From NCBI RefSeq assembly GCF_042682545.1, contig NZ_JBHUHQ010000021.1: a stretch of DNA of 64,000 bases. One strand, written 5' to 3'. The stretch is from Ornithinibacillus salinisoli (GTDB taxonomy: Bacteria > Bacillota > Bacilli > Bacillales > Amphibacillaceae). Position numbers and translations under genes: made by a program. Shown piece by piece: positions 35,374-45,349 of the stretch (within the stretch, counting starts at the first letter, position 1; every line of letters starts with the position of its first letter). Below the pieces are notes generated by a model. That model was not told the origin of the DNA, did no database searches, and saw only the letters and a program-made list of their open reading frames with translations.

Positions 35374-35402
35374 TAATTCGACAAAAAGGAGGTTTTTCCC
35401 TT
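35374..35402 (-). promoter_or_regulatory. sigma-H-type promoter element of the PIN gene
   Basis: Minus strand AAGGGAAAA (35394-35402), 11 bases, GTCGAATTA (35374-35382), ending 29 bases before the TTG start. One mismatch in the -35 (GGGA for AGGA). The block is nearly the same as at 53781-53809. Confidence 0.6.
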
Positions 35403-35425
35403 TTTTAAAAAATAATAAATACGTC

Positions 35426-38400
35426 TTATTTGGCGTTTTCTCCCTCTATCGCAAATTCTTCCATATACACCTCTTCATACCCTCTTCGCTTACCATTCAC
35501 CTCAAATACAACTTCCGCAGCATGTTTTTCGATTAATACTTTAAAGCTGGTTTCATTTCTCTCTAAGATAGCAACGTCTGCATTATTTTGAATGTGCGGT
35601 ACAATAAAGAATCCGTTTACCGTTTCTAAAAACATTGGCTCGATTTCGATTACATGCTCCCCTACATCTAATGCCATCTCCATAAACGTGGTAAAACGAC
35701 TGTCCGGAGTTTCGAGTGAGTACATCTTTCGCATTCCATAGTTTTCTGTTTCTACTACAGCTGATTTTGTACCACTAACGGAATGACTTCCTTGAACTGA
35801 AACATTATTACCTAACCGAATTTGGTCACCTACTTCATTGGTAATGTAAAAGATATTGTTAGTTGATGATCCATATCCAAAATAACCTAATCGTCTTGCT
35901 AAATTACTAAAAGCGATATAAACAGATGCGTTGTCATCTGTAGATTTTGATTGCATATCAAATGCGTTACCGCCTTGAGCAACAGTTAATTTACCAGATA
36001 GTTCTAAATTTCTTAGATACATAGATTCCGGAACTGACCCTTTTACAGCATTAAAAAAATTATAAAGTTGTATTTCAGGGTCATATAGTACTGGGTAATC
36101 ACCTTCAACCAACTGCATCCCGTCTACTATCGCCCATCGTGTATCACTGGATAACACGGAGAATGTAAAATAGTCACCGTCTGCAAATGAAGTAGGAGTA
36201 GTAAAGGTCAAAGAGTAACGTTTAACATTTTCTTTATTCATTATTTCAGGAAAAATTTGTTCCCATCTATTTTTCTCCGTTCCACCAATATCATATTGTC
36301 GAACCAATAATCTAGGTGCAACTCCAGCAATCCTACTATCCGGAATGAAATAACTAGATAAAGTATATGTCTGGTTTGCCATTAAAGGTATCGATTGCAA
36401 TAGATAATCGCCGTTTCTTACAAGCCCCGCTTGGCTACCAAACATCCCTACTAGACCTAAACTACTTTGCAAGGTAGATATAAGTCTTGGTGAACCAAAT
36501 GTTCCCCATGCGTAGAAGTAATCAGGTCTATTTGGCAGTAAATAAGTAGTACCACTATAGTGATCACCTCTTGTAATCATTTCAAATGAATGATCGTTAA
36601 ATAAGTTTGTTTTGGGTACGATTGAGTATTTTGTATCTGTGGTGTCATCTTCTAAAAAGAAACTACCATCCTTAACCGTCAATCCTGTTAGATCGAATGT
36701 CCCTTTTTCATTAGAAAAGGTTACAGTCCCGTCATCATTTGCGACAAGTGTTCCATTACCCAAATTCATGGTTACACCTTTTATATCACCAGCAGTAACA
36801 TTTCCTAAATCAGCACTTAGAGCTGACAATTTAATAACGGATAACACATCTACATCCATTTTATAAATAGTCCAGTTAGTGCCAGTCCATTTTTTAATCG
36901 CAATGACATTTCCATCTGAATTAGTTTGAAACCATGTTGAATTGAACCCAGGGTTACTTGGAGCGGTTGGGCCCATATATGCTATCCCATCTTTACCAGG
37001 AGGTCCTTCAGGTCCTTGTGAACCAGTGTCTCCCTTATCACCTTTATCCCCTTTAATTTTCGTCCAGGCGTATTCACTTGGGTCGCTACTATCGTTTTGT
37101 ACATAGTCTGCATACTGACCAATATATAACTTATTGGCACTATCCGTAGTACTAAAATCAACAGTACCATCAGCGCTATTAGCATAAGCTGTGTGGAAAT
37201 AAGGGGTACGTCCATCCTCACCAGGTTGTCCAGGTATCCCCTGATCACCTTTCAATCCTTTAGTTAGGCTCCATTTGTATTTAGATGGATCTGTACTGTC
37301 TGTAGACGAATGGTCAGTATACATACCAGTATAATCCTTATCCGTTGCGTCTTGAGAAAACCCATTTCCCAAAGCATCATCAGCATAAGCAATATGAACA
37401 TAAGCAGTTAAGCCATTTTCGCCAGGCTCTCCAGGAATACCTTGGTCTCCTTGTGGACCTTGCAAACCTTGGATTCCCTGTGGACCTTCTACACCTTGTG
37501 ATCCTTGAGGTCCAATATCCCCTTTTTCTCCTTTAACAGTTGTCCAGTTCTCGCCATCCCACAGTTTCATTTGTGGTGGACTAACACTTGTATCCACCCA
37601 TTTAGGATGTTCAATTGGATCTGGTGGGGTAAGTTGCTCCGGTATTATCTTTTCCGCATATTCTTGTAACTGTTGCTCGGTAATCTTCTGAGACAGCACC
37701 TTTTGCATACTTCGAAACAGTTTCAATAGATCCTCTTCTTCGTACTCGATGAAATCACCCAAGATGTATTTTTTCTTTGATGGATTGGATAGACTTCGTT
37801 CAACTGACTTCACTCGTGCTTCTAAATATAATGCAGGTGTGTACGAAGTATCTTTGATTCGTACTGTATCGCCTTTTCTAACCTTCTCGTGATCGAAGCC
37901 AAAGATGTGTTCAATGGAAGCCTGATCTGCTTCATATTCAATAACAGAGTTAACACGCTTTTTAAGTTCTGTTTCCCCTAATGATCGTAACTTTTCCTCT
38001 GTCATATCTTCATCTATTGACTGAGGTTCGTAAACAGCCCATAGGTGCTGAGGATTGTTTGCTGGCCTTCCCCATCGCTTACGTGCATCTTCATCCGTAA
38101 CATTAACTTTCAAACGTGTACCATCTTCACGTTCAGGACCATAGCATTCCAAAGCTGTTACAATATCAGATCTCTCACGCCTCTTTACACCAATTAAATC
38201 TTTACCTACTGTAATTTCTTTTCCATTCCAGGAACCTTGTCTCTCGACTAAATCAACATATCGACCAGTTACTTTATTTCCTTCCGTCTCAATACGAAAG
38301 TTTAATTCACCCTCAAATGCTTTGGCACCTGTTTTTAATACAGAAAAAGGATAGGAGATATTTTCAACTGGAATGGTACGAATACCTAGGTAATCCGTTT

Positions 38401-38776
38401 TACCTCGTTTCCATCCAGTACCTAATAGAACGACATCCAAGAAAGCATTCACTGCTACACCATCAAACATTTGAGGTTGGATTGTTTTCTCCTTTTTCAA
38501 ATCATCAACAAAGGATGCAATGGTATACACTTCTTTGTTTTGTTCATCTTTAAGGGCTTCATTTATTATGAATTCACGATAGTCTCCATCTTCTCCAGGT
38601 ATAATGACTCGGTTACGCTGTTGGATATGTTCACTGTTATTATATAAAATTTTGAAATTTAAATACTCTTGGTACTTTTCCAGACTGCTAAAATGTACGT
38701 CGTTCCAAAACTTCTTTTTCTTGTTACTGTAGAAGTCTACGATCTCATCTGTTTGATGATTCAATATGTGGATCAA
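35426..38776 (-). CDS. tail protein with collagen-like repeats (Tal/minor structural)
   Basis: About 1116 residues. The N-terminal 365 or so resemble the prophage tail endopeptidase/minor structural proteins that form the tail-tip base. The middle (about 410-600) has Gly-X-Y runs (GPQGIQGLQGPQGDQG, GIPGEPGENG) separated by two similar 65-residue modules (Y.H.AYA...DxTDk.Y.G.Y.D). The C terminus is a beta-rich fibre region. It binds the host surface. I chose TTG 38776 with GAGGTGA upstream; the ATG at 38791 precedes that site. Confidence 0.88.
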   Translation of the reverse strand: MIHILNHQTDEIVDFYSNKKKKFWNDVHFSSLEKYQEYLNFKILYNNSEHIQQRNRVIIPGEDGDYREFIINEALKDEQNKEVYTIASFVDDLKKEKTIQPQMFDGVAVNAFLDVVLLGTGWKRGKTDYLGIRTIPVENISYPFSVLKTGAKAFEGELNFRIETEGNKVTGRYVDLVERQGSWNGKEITVGKDLIGVKRRERSDIVTALECYGPEREDGTRLKVNVTDEDARKRWGRPANNPQHLWAVYEPQSIDEDMTEEKLRSLGETELKKRVNSVIEYEADQASIEHIFGFDHEKVRKGDTVRIKDTSYTPALYLEARVKSVERSLSNPSKKKYILGDFIEYEEEDLLKLFRSMQKVLSQKITEQQLQEYAEKIIPEQLTPPDPIEHPKWVDTSVSPPQMKLWDGENWTTVKGEKGDIGPQGSQGVEGPQGIQGLQGPQGDQGIPGEPGENGLTAYVHIAYADDALGNGFSQDATDKDYTGMYTDHSSTDSTDPSKYKWSLTKGLKGDQGIPGQPGEDGRTPYFHTAYANSADGTVDFSTTDSANKLYIGQYADYVQNDSSDPSEYAWTKIKGDKGDKGDTGSQGPEGPPGKDGIAYMGPTAPSNPGFNSTWFQTNSDGNVIAIKKWTGTNWTIYKMDVDVLSVIKLSALSADLGNVTAGDIKGVTMNLGNGTLVANDDGTVTFSNEKGTFDLTGLTVKDGSFFLEDDTTDTKYSIVPKTNLFNDHSFEMITRGDHYSGTTYLLPNRPDYFYAWGTFGSPRLISTLQSSLGLVGMFGSQAGLVRNGDYLLQSIPLMANQTYTLSSYFIPDSRIAGVAPRLLVRQYDIGGTEKNRWEQIFPEIMNKENVKRYSLTFTTPTSFADGDYFTFSVLSSDTRWAIVDGMQLVEGDYPVLYDPEIQLYNFFNAVKGSVPESMYLRNLELSGKLTVAQGGNAFDMQSKSTDDNASVYIAFSNLARRLGYFGYGSSTNNIFYITNEVGDQIRLGNNVSVQGSHSVSGTKSAVVETENYGMRKMYSLETPDSRFTTFMEMALDVGEHVIEIEPMFLETVNGFFIVPHIQNNADVAILERNETSFKVLIEKHAAEVVFEVNGKRRGYEEVYMEEFAIEGENAK

Positions 38777-38802
38777 GTTATCACCTCTCATTTTAGTAAT
38801 AA

Positions 38803-38829
38803 AAAAAGCACTCTGTATTAAGAGTGCTT
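38803..38829 (-). terminator. terminator after the acyltransferase
   Basis: Minus-strand AAGCACTCT-TAATAC-AGAGTGCTT followed by seven T. It lies inside the tail operon, between the acyltransferase and the tail-tip gene. Confidence 0.8.
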
Positions 38830-39837
38830 AGTCTTTGGTATCTTCTTTTTAACAATATTATGAATGAACACCATCACTAGTGCGAAACCGAACAAAAATA
38901 TAAATCGAGTTACAAAATTCATTTCTATCCACTTAGGTAAATAATCTCCTTGAAACTTTAGCAAATATATAGGAATCGTATGATAGTAATATAAAAGTAG
39001 TGAATTTGTAGATAACCATATTGTAAACTTAAAATTAAACATACTTTTAATTTTATCAAAACTTAGTAAGTAAAAGAGAAGCATGCTTACGAATAACCCA
39101 TATGAAAAGTAATAAATAGACGGTGGATATTTAAATGTTTGTATTGGTGTAAAGTCATGATATATAGATAATGTTATAAACAACAGTAAAAACAAACTTG
39201 AGATTAGTAACAATTTATTTTTATCTATTTTATACAGTCTAATTCCTATTGCGGCTACCAATGAATAACCTATACCATTGACAATAAAATTTTGAAACAG
39301 TTCTTGTATCTGAGTATTTGATATTGACTCATTAAAAATAATAATAATATAGTGATAGGTAAGGTATGCTCCTACCAACATAATAAAGTAAACTAGATTA
39401 CTTTTTATTCTATTACTGATTTGAAGTACAAATGGACTCACAAGCGCAACCATAAAAAACACAGCCAATATCCACATGTATGTTTCTCCTTGAATCATCA
39501 AGAATGATTTTAAAATGTTTTCATATGAAAAATAAAATGATTCACTTAGTAGTAAAGATAGTACATAAAAAAGAATAAAGAAACAAACCAGGAATTTCCA
39601 TGCTGGAAGAACTAGTCTATTAAAGCGTTTAATCAAATAATTACCATAGGCATAACCTCCGTGTTTTTGATTACTTAAATAGAATGAGGCTCCCATCAGA
39701 AAAGCCATTAGAGTTACGTCAAAATTTCTTATTATAAAAATAGTTTCGATTGGTGCTGTGTGTGCTAGTATAATGCAGAAGATAGCTAAAGCCCTTAAAA
39801 TATCGATTCTTACGTCTCTTTTTATTACATAATTCAA
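38818..39837 (-). CDS. acyltransferase family membrane protein
   Basis: About 339 residues, some ten membrane helices, of the Acyltransferase_3 (OafA-like) family. The N terminus RIDILRALAIFCIILAH contains the family His, and ending helices carry the positive inside pattern. Such enzymes acetylate surface polysaccharides. I chose TTG 39837 with AAGGAGGG 8 bases before it. It has a possible own TATAAT and a terminator, and splits the Dit-Tal pair, so it is a moron that may change the host surface and block related phages (inference). Confidence 0.85.
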   Translation of the reverse strand: MNYVIKRDVRIDILRALAIFCIILAHTAPIETIFIIRNFDVTLMAFLMGASFYLSNQKHGGYAYGNYLIKRFNRLVLPAWKFLVCFFILFYVLSLLLSESFYFSYENILKSFLMIQGETYMWILAVFFMVALVSPFVLQISNRIKSNLVYFIMLVGAYLTYHYIIIIFNESISNTQIQELFQNFIVNGIGYSLVAAIGIRLYKIDKNKLLLISSLFLLLFITLSIYHDFTPIQTFKYPPSIYYFSYGLFVSMLLFYLLSFDKIKSMFNFKFTIWLSTNSLLLYYYHTIPIYLLKFQGDYLPKWIEMNFVTRFIFLFGFALVMVFIHNIVKKKIPKTKHS

Positions 39838-39909
39838 GTATAATGCCCTCCTTGTAGTCAAGAAGCATTATATCGTAATTCTACATTAAAGAAAATAATA
39901 ATTAATAGT

Positions 39910-41388
39910 CTATTTGAAACTATTCCTCCATTTAATACTAGTATCAAAAGCACCTTCTGGAAATGTAAATAAATTATTTTTTCCTGTATCCAGCGCAAAA
40001 TAATTAGCACCAAATGCTTTTAAATCTGTTACTGGTTCATCATTAATCATTACCAGTTCTTTTTTACAATCAACTGCAATTTTATCCCCAGCGTGTGCGA
40101 TGTAAGGTATCATGCTTTCATCAAGTAATAAAGTGTTGTTTTTCTTCACTCTTAATCCGATAGATTGCATACTCAATGAAGGATTTGAACCGTATTTTGC
40201 GAAATACAGAGCGACTTGGCGAATTGGTCTTTGAAACTCTATAACTTCTGAAGTTATGTCTTCAGCATGTCTAGCGTGAGCTTCTCCATCTCTAACTTGC
40301 CAAGTACGAGCGTAGTACTTATTTCCTTCTCGTTTCAATTGAATATTTAAAGGACGGCTACTAAAAACAGTTGATTCAGATCCAGAATCACCTGGGTAGT
40401 CCATAACTCTTGTTCTTCGGTAATTTTGACCATCATTCATACGAGCTAAAACTCTGGCATTTCTCGTACCCATTCGTGTATTTATAAGCCCAATTGAAGC
40501 AACAATTTTATCGTTCTCATCTAAAAATAATGCAAATACTTTACCTATACCATTTCCGTTACTGTACAAAGATGTCCCAAATGTAATTTGGAAGTCGCCA
40601 ATAGCCTCAGGGAGCGACCTTCTAATCGCAGGACCGTACCAACCTGCGCGTTCAGTACCAAAAGAATAAGGGGAAAAGGAAGCTCCTCCAGCTACTTCCA
40701 CAGTTCCGTTACTGACATATCCTCCCGTTACTTCATCATCAAATAGGAAGCCTTCCGTCATTGGTGACCATCCAACAAGTGATTCCATCGGATAAAAGGA
40801 AACTTCAGGATATTGCTCTACAGATTGCTTATCAATGTCAAAGGGTTGCCCAATCATAAAAAAATCTTCTGTACCTTTTGCAACCATAAAAGATGTTACG
40901 CTTTGCTTGGTGATTGCTTCTATGATTGGATAAGCTTCCGCTGTACCGTTATTATTCAAAGTTAATGCATCATTTTCAAATAAAAAAGGACCTTGTTCAG
41001 GACCATATTTGTATGGATCACAAATAAAAATAAGCGTGCCAGAACGTAGACTACCATCTCTCCTATAGTCACTCATACTTAATGTTAATCTACCAATATA
41101 TGTTTTACCTGGCACATTATCAAACTGAATTTCTGTATCATTTTCTGTGATAAGCCATTCTTTTAGTTCGTCTAACAATTCCTGCTCGTGTTCTTCATCT
41201 GTAACTTTGAATCCAACAGGTTGATATACGTATAATTCATCTGAATTAGATGATGATACATGCGCGCCATCCATGCCTGGTACTCTAATCATAGTATTGT
41301 TGATAGGAGCGTAAGGGGATTCTTGCCTTCCCCTTAACAGATACAACCAATCTTTACGAATACCATTAAATGCTAGTGATCTATGCAA
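39910..41388 (-). CDS. distal tail protein (Dit)
   Basis: A 492-residue siphovirus distal tail protein. The N-terminal tail family domain (LAFNGIRKDWLYLLRGR... SDYRRDGSLRSGTLIFICDPYKYG, about 1-130) forms the hexameric ring under the tail tube. A central beta region (about 190-400) probably is a carbohydrate-binding insertion, as in evolved Dit proteins. It overlaps the tape measure gene by 8 bases. Confidence 0.88.
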   Translation of the reverse strand: MHRSLAFNGIRKDWLYLLRGRQESPYAPINNTMIRVPGMDGAHVSSSNSDELYVYQPVGFKVTDEEHEQELLDELKEWLITENDTEIQFDNVPGKTYIGRLTLSMSDYRRDGSLRSGTLIFICDPYKYGPEQGPFLFENDALTLNNNGTAEAYPIIEAITKQSVTSFMVAKGTEDFFMIGQPFDIDKQSVEQYPEVSFYPMESLVGWSPMTEGFLFDDEVTGGYVSNGTVEVAGGASFSPYSFGTERAGWYGPAIRRSLPEAIGDFQITFGTSLYSNGNGIGKVFALFLDENDKIVASIGLINTRMGTRNARVLARMNDGQNYRRTRVMDYPGDSGSESTVFSSRPLNIQLKREGNKYYARTWQVRDGEAHARHAEDITSEVIEFQRPIRQVALYFAKYGSNPSLSMQSIGLRVKKNNTLLLDESMIPYIAHAGDKIAVDCKKELVMINDEPVTDLKAFGANYFALDTGKNNLFTFPEGAFDTSIKWRNSFK

Positions 41389-44300
41389 ATATATCCCTCA
41401 CTCTCTTATTTCTTTCTTGTGTTTCTGTAACTATTGGTTCAACTATACGTCCTACCTCTTGTTCATTCATGACAATGTTTTTTCCCTCACGAACAGCATT
41501 TATCAATTCTTGTAATAATACAATGATGTCCCTGTTATCATTAGAGGACTGCTGATGAACGGCTGTGTTTTGATTAGGTTCACTTCCAACACTTTTAGCC
41601 ACAAGTGCCAACAACTTCATAAACTCACTATCACGTAAATTATCAACCAAACCTCTCCAACCACTTGTACCACTTGCGTATTTTGGAGTATTTAATAGTT
41701 TTCTAGTCTCTTGATGCGGGACAACATGTGTGCCTTTTGGTAAATTTAAAAGTGTGTCAGTGTTTGGTGATAAAAACATTCTTCCGTTTGGTAATGCGAT
41801 CAATTCTCTACCACCACCATCACCAACTATTGCAGGACCATCAATAGGATGACCTCCTGATGGAGTACCGTCAGCATACGCTAAACGTTGTGGACCCATA
41901 TCCACACCAACAGTCACTCGTTTATGAACGCTTTCAGCAATATCACGGTTAAGTTTATCTAAAGATGGATTCGTTGATAAGTTAACTTTTTTATTATATA
42001 TAGTCTTTTCTGCCAACTCATTTATATTTTCTAATTCTTTTTTAGCATCCAACAATTTTTGACGCTGTAACCTTAATTCTTCATTTTGCTCCTCGTAATT
42101 ACCTATACCACCTTCAGTTCTGCTATTTATTTCATCTATATCCCTTTTCTTCTGTTTATTTAATTCGAGTTCCTCTTGAATCTTATCTAAACCTTTACCA
42201 CGTTCTGATGTGATTCCAGCTTGCGCAAGAATTAATTCTTCATAATCAGCTTTTAGGTTTTCAATTTCTCTTATTTCTTCACGAGTAGTTTCAAGCTTGT
42301 CTCCAGCTGTTTGAAGATTTTCTAACAGCTCATCATGTGTTCCTTTAAGCGCTTCTTTTTCAGCTTCTAAATCCATTACAATGGTTGCTTGTTCTCTTTG
42401 TTGTGCTTGTAAACTTACTAGCTTTAAATTAGCTTCAGCAGTGCCATCTTGTTCTAATTGACTTATTTCCTCTTGAATACTTTTTAACTTTTCTTCTGCA
42501 TCTGATAACTCTTTAGTGTTATCTACCCTTGCTTGTCTAGTTCGTTCAATTTCTTGACCAAGTTCAGCTATTTCTTTAGTCAAATCTCGTTGGTCTTCTA
42601 GATGTTGAGTCTCATTTTCCAATGCCTTTTCAAGTTCACGTTCTGCCGTAAGTAATAACTCAGTACGTTTTTCTTCGTTCAAAGCTTTATATGCATCTAA
42701 ATTTTCAATAAGAGCATTGCCCTGTTCGGAAATTGCTTGTACAGTGTTGGGAGATTGTTTTATTATCTCATCATTAATTTCTATGAATCTTCCTAATTCC
42801 TCTTTGGTCATACCTGATTGCTCTTCCAAACTTGCTTGTTCTTCTCTTAGTTTGGTAATTGCTTCTTCAGATTTAGCTTGTTCTAGTTCTGTTAATACAT
42901 CCATGTAGCGAAGCATTTCTTCTTTAGTTAATCGGTTTTGACTTTCAAGCTTTTCGTATTCAGCAATCAGATCATCAGCCGAGTTCACTTCCTCACGTAA
43001 ACTTTCAACGATATCCCAGTTCACATCATGAAGATTTTCGCTTTCACGAGTTAAGGCATATATTCCTGCTCCTAACATTCCGACTGTCCCAATTGTTAGC
43101 CCTACTGGACCTGTCATAGTACCCATTAATCCTAATCGACCTAATAAACCAGCTCCGCCTGCTCTACCGATGATACCTGTTATAGTAGACAATCCTCCTG
43201 CAAGAGATCCAACTATTTTAAATGTGCTACCAAGTAGTAAACTAGCAGGACCCAATGCTGCAGTAACACCAGCAACACTAAGAATGGTTTTCTTAGTAGT
43301 GTCGTCCAATTCCTCAAACCATTCTGCTAAGTTAGTCACACCCTCAATAACAGGTGGTAAATAATCCTTAGATAAGTTTAATAGTATTTCTCCAACAGGT
43401 CGTAATGAGCGTATAGTAGTGTTCTTTAATTCCGCAAACTCTTCACCAATGGTTTTTGTTTCTTCGGCTGTTTCTTGAATGGATCCTCTGGCATCTTCTA
43501 CGCCACCAGCTAAGTCTTCAAATGCTGGAATAGCACGGTTACGTATTGCCGTCATTAAACGTTGGGCACCTTCTGCTCCAAATGTATCCGTTGCTAAAGA
43601 CAATGCTTTTTGTTTATCTTCAGTTTCAGCTATTGTTTCAACAATTTTTTCTAATTCTTCTCGACTGTTTTTACCTTCTCCAGCCCAATTACGAAATGCT
43701 TTATTTAGTCCTGGCATAACACGGCTTACAGCTATACCGTTTGATTCCATACTAGCCATAAAGTGAGCTGCTTCTTCCATGCTGAATCCCGCGTTGTTTA
43801 ATACAGAACCATAATTGGTTAACTGACCATTTAATTCACCTAAACCAATACCATAATCTTGTGTCAGTTTGTACAGATAATCTAATATTGCTGTACCTTC
43901 TTCTGCTGGTCTTTGCCATTGCTTCAAGGATTCTCCAAATGCTTGGGAGTTCGCCGTAGCATCCTCTTTTAGTAAACGTGATACATCTAATACACTTGTA
44001 GTTAAATTCTCTAAGGTATCATTTGTTGCACCGGTAAAAGTGTTTAAGTTGGCTAAAGAATTGGCTACTTGATCTGCTCCATCAGGTACACTTGTAAATA
44101 CATTATCAAATGACTTTTCTAGATCATCTAGAGCATCCCCTGTTGCTCCTGTACCTACTCTAATATCTCGATAAGCTTTATCGACTTGATCTGCTGCGGC
44201 AAACGCAGCTCCTCCTGCAGCAACAATTGGTGCAGTGACACGCATACTTAGTGTTCGACCAACGCCAGTTAATGTGTCTCCCATGCTATTCATCTTGCCA

Positions 44301-44734
44301 GAAAACTTATCTAAACCAGTTGATAGCTTTCCCCAACCAGATTCCAAAAATGCTTGTTCTTTACGCATTTCTTCTAGCTCTTTAGTTGCGCCTTCTACAT
44401 ATCTTTCTAGATTGTTTAAGGCTGCAGCTTGGTTGTTATAAGCACGTTCTGCCTTCTCTGCTTCTTTCGATCCTTCGCCGTGCTCACGAACCATTTTCTG
44501 ATATTCTTTATAATTTTCCTCGGTAACTTTCTTTTGAACTTCTAGCTTTTTATTAAGGCCTTGTACTCTAGTCTCATATTTTTCGATAGAACGATCTCCA
44601 CGGTCAAAGGCAGACATATTACGCTTCATCTCTGAGTTAACGGTACGTAGTCGATCTTTAACACCAGTTAAGCCTCTCTCCAATGCTAAGCTGTCTAAAT
44701 CAAGTCCTATCGAAAGACCTTCTATTCTATCCAA
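41381..44734 (-). CDS. tail tape measure protein
   Basis: A 1117-residue TP901-type tape measure protein that sets tail length. Coiled coils occur at about 25-140 and 585-900, the TP901 core at about 150-420 (GVGRTLSMRVTAPIVAAGGAAF), and hydrophobic segments at about 485-565. The C-terminal Gly/Pro-rich segment (DGPAIVGDGGGRELIALPNG) is typical. At roughly 0.15 nm per residue the tail would be about 165 nm. Starts at TTG behind AGGAGGGTGAATA. Confidence 0.93.
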   Translation of the reverse strand: MDRIEGLSIGLDLDSLALERGLTGVKDRLRTVNSEMKRNMSAFDRGDRSIEKYETRVQGLNKKLEVQKKVTEENYKEYQKMVREHGEGSKEAEKAERAYNNQAAALNNLERYVEGATKELEEMRKEQAFLESGWGKLSTGLDKFSGKMNSMGDTLTGVGRTLSMRVTAPIVAAGGAAFAAADQVDKAYRDIRVGTGATGDALDDLEKSFDNVFTSVPDGADQVANSLANLNTFTGATNDTLENLTTSVLDVSRLLKEDATANSQAFGESLKQWQRPAEEGTAILDYLYKLTQDYGIGLGELNGQLTNYGSVLNNAGFSMEEAAHFMASMESNGIAVSRVMPGLNKAFRNWAGEGKNSREELEKIVETIAETEDKQKALSLATDTFGAEGAQRLMTAIRNRAIPAFEDLAGGVEDARGSIQETAEETKTIGEEFAELKNTTIRSLRPVGEILLNLSKDYLPPVIEGVTNLAEWFEELDDTTKKTILSVAGVTAALGPASLLLGSTFKIVGSLAGGLSTITGIIGRAGGAGLLGRLGLMGTMTGPVGLTIGTVGMLGAGIYALTRESENLHDVNWDIVESLREEVNSADDLIAEYEKLESQNRLTKEEMLRYMDVLTELEQAKSEEAITKLREEQASLEEQSGMTKEELGRFIEINDEIIKQSPNTVQAISEQGNALIENLDAYKALNEEKRTELLLTAERELEKALENETQHLEDQRDLTKEIAELGQEIERTRQARVDNTKELSDAEEKLKSIQEEISQLEQDGTAEANLKLVSLQAQQREQATIVMDLEAEKEALKGTHDELLENLQTAGDKLETTREEIREIENLKADYEELILAQAGITSERGKGLDKIQEELELNKQKKRDIDEINSRTEGGIGNYEEQNEELRLQRQKLLDAKKELENINELAEKTIYNKKVNLSTNPSLDKLNRDIAESVHKRVTVGVDMGPQRLAYADGTPSGGHPIDGPAIVGDGGGRELIALPNGRMFLSPNTDTLLNLPKGTHVVPHQETRKLLNTPKYASGTSGWRGLVDNLRDSEFMKLLALVAKSVGSEPNQNTAVHQQSSNDNRDIIVLLQELINAVREGKNIVMNEQEVGRIVEPIVTETQERNKRVRDIFA

Positions 44735-44763
44735 TATTCACCCTCCTTCCTTTGAGGGATAAA

Positions 44764-45299
44764 TTAACCACCAAATGCTGCGATTAACGACTTTTCTTTC
44801 TTCGGTTTATTTTTATCAGCTAAAATATCTAGGACAAAATTAAATGGCATGTTCAATACTTCATTTATATCCTTGCCTTGCTTCATCATGTCCAGGATAA
44901 TCTTGTCTAAATATTCCTTTTGTTTCTCAGGAGTAAAATCTTCTTCAACTAACTCTTCTTCGCCAGGTACTTTTTTGTTTCTGCATTTTGCGTCCCCCTA
45001 GCAATAAATAGAATTTGTTGTTGCAGAACTCTCATGGAGTCAGGGGCATGTAACCCATTAAACAATTCTTCTTTCGTAAATTGACCACCGTATGCTTTAT
45101 CAGCAACAAAAACTAGTAATTTATCGATTAATTCTTTTTCGTTTTCAGCACTTGTCTTATCAATCTCGTTCATCATATCGATAGCTTCGTATATAACGCT
45201 CATGGGGATAAATGCAGGGGTTAAATATTTCTCGGTGACAATTTCTCCTTCTTTCACTTCTTTCACTAGTTCGATCATATGTCTTTTTAATTCAGCCAT
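44764..45299 (-). CDS. tail assembly chaperone long form (GT) made by -1 frameshift
   Basis: Tail chaperone G continues by a -1 shift at AAAAAAG (minus strand; plus 44970-44976), read A-AAA-AAG. After the shift the frame runs VPGEEELVEEDF... for about 68 residues and ends ...KSLIAAFGG at 44764, next to the tape measure gene. The ending IAAFG is a recurrent T-extension ending. Lambda-type GT proteins bind tail tube protein and tape measure. The slip heptamer, the open -1 frame and the position all agree. Confidence 0.85.
44949..45299 (-). CDS. tail assembly chaperone short form (G)
   Basis: A 116-residue, acidic, helical protein between major tail protein and tape measure gene, the constant place of the tail assembly chaperone. 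Ends at a TAG 19 bases past the slippery site. The short form is the major product and keeps the tape measure protein soluble before tube assembly (family knowledge). The ATG follows TAGGAGG. Confidence 0.85.
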   Translation of the reverse strand: MAELKRHMIELVKEVKEGEIVTEKYLTPAFIPMSVIYEAIDMMNEIDKTSAENEKELIDKLLVFVADKAYGGQFTKEELFNGLHAPDSMRVLQQQILFIARGTQNAETKKYLAKKS

Positions 45300-45319
45300 T
45301 TCTTTTACCTCCTAATAGT

Positions 45320-45349
45320 AAAAAAGAGCAGGGATTTAATCCTGCTCTT
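45320..45349 (-). terminator. terminator-like hairpin before the tail chaperone gene
   Basis: Minus-strand AAGAGCAGGA-TTAAA-TCCCTGCTCTT followed by a T run, overlapping the stop of the 45336 gene. It interrupts the late operon and may adjust the ratio of major tail protein to chaperone. Confidence 0.7.
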
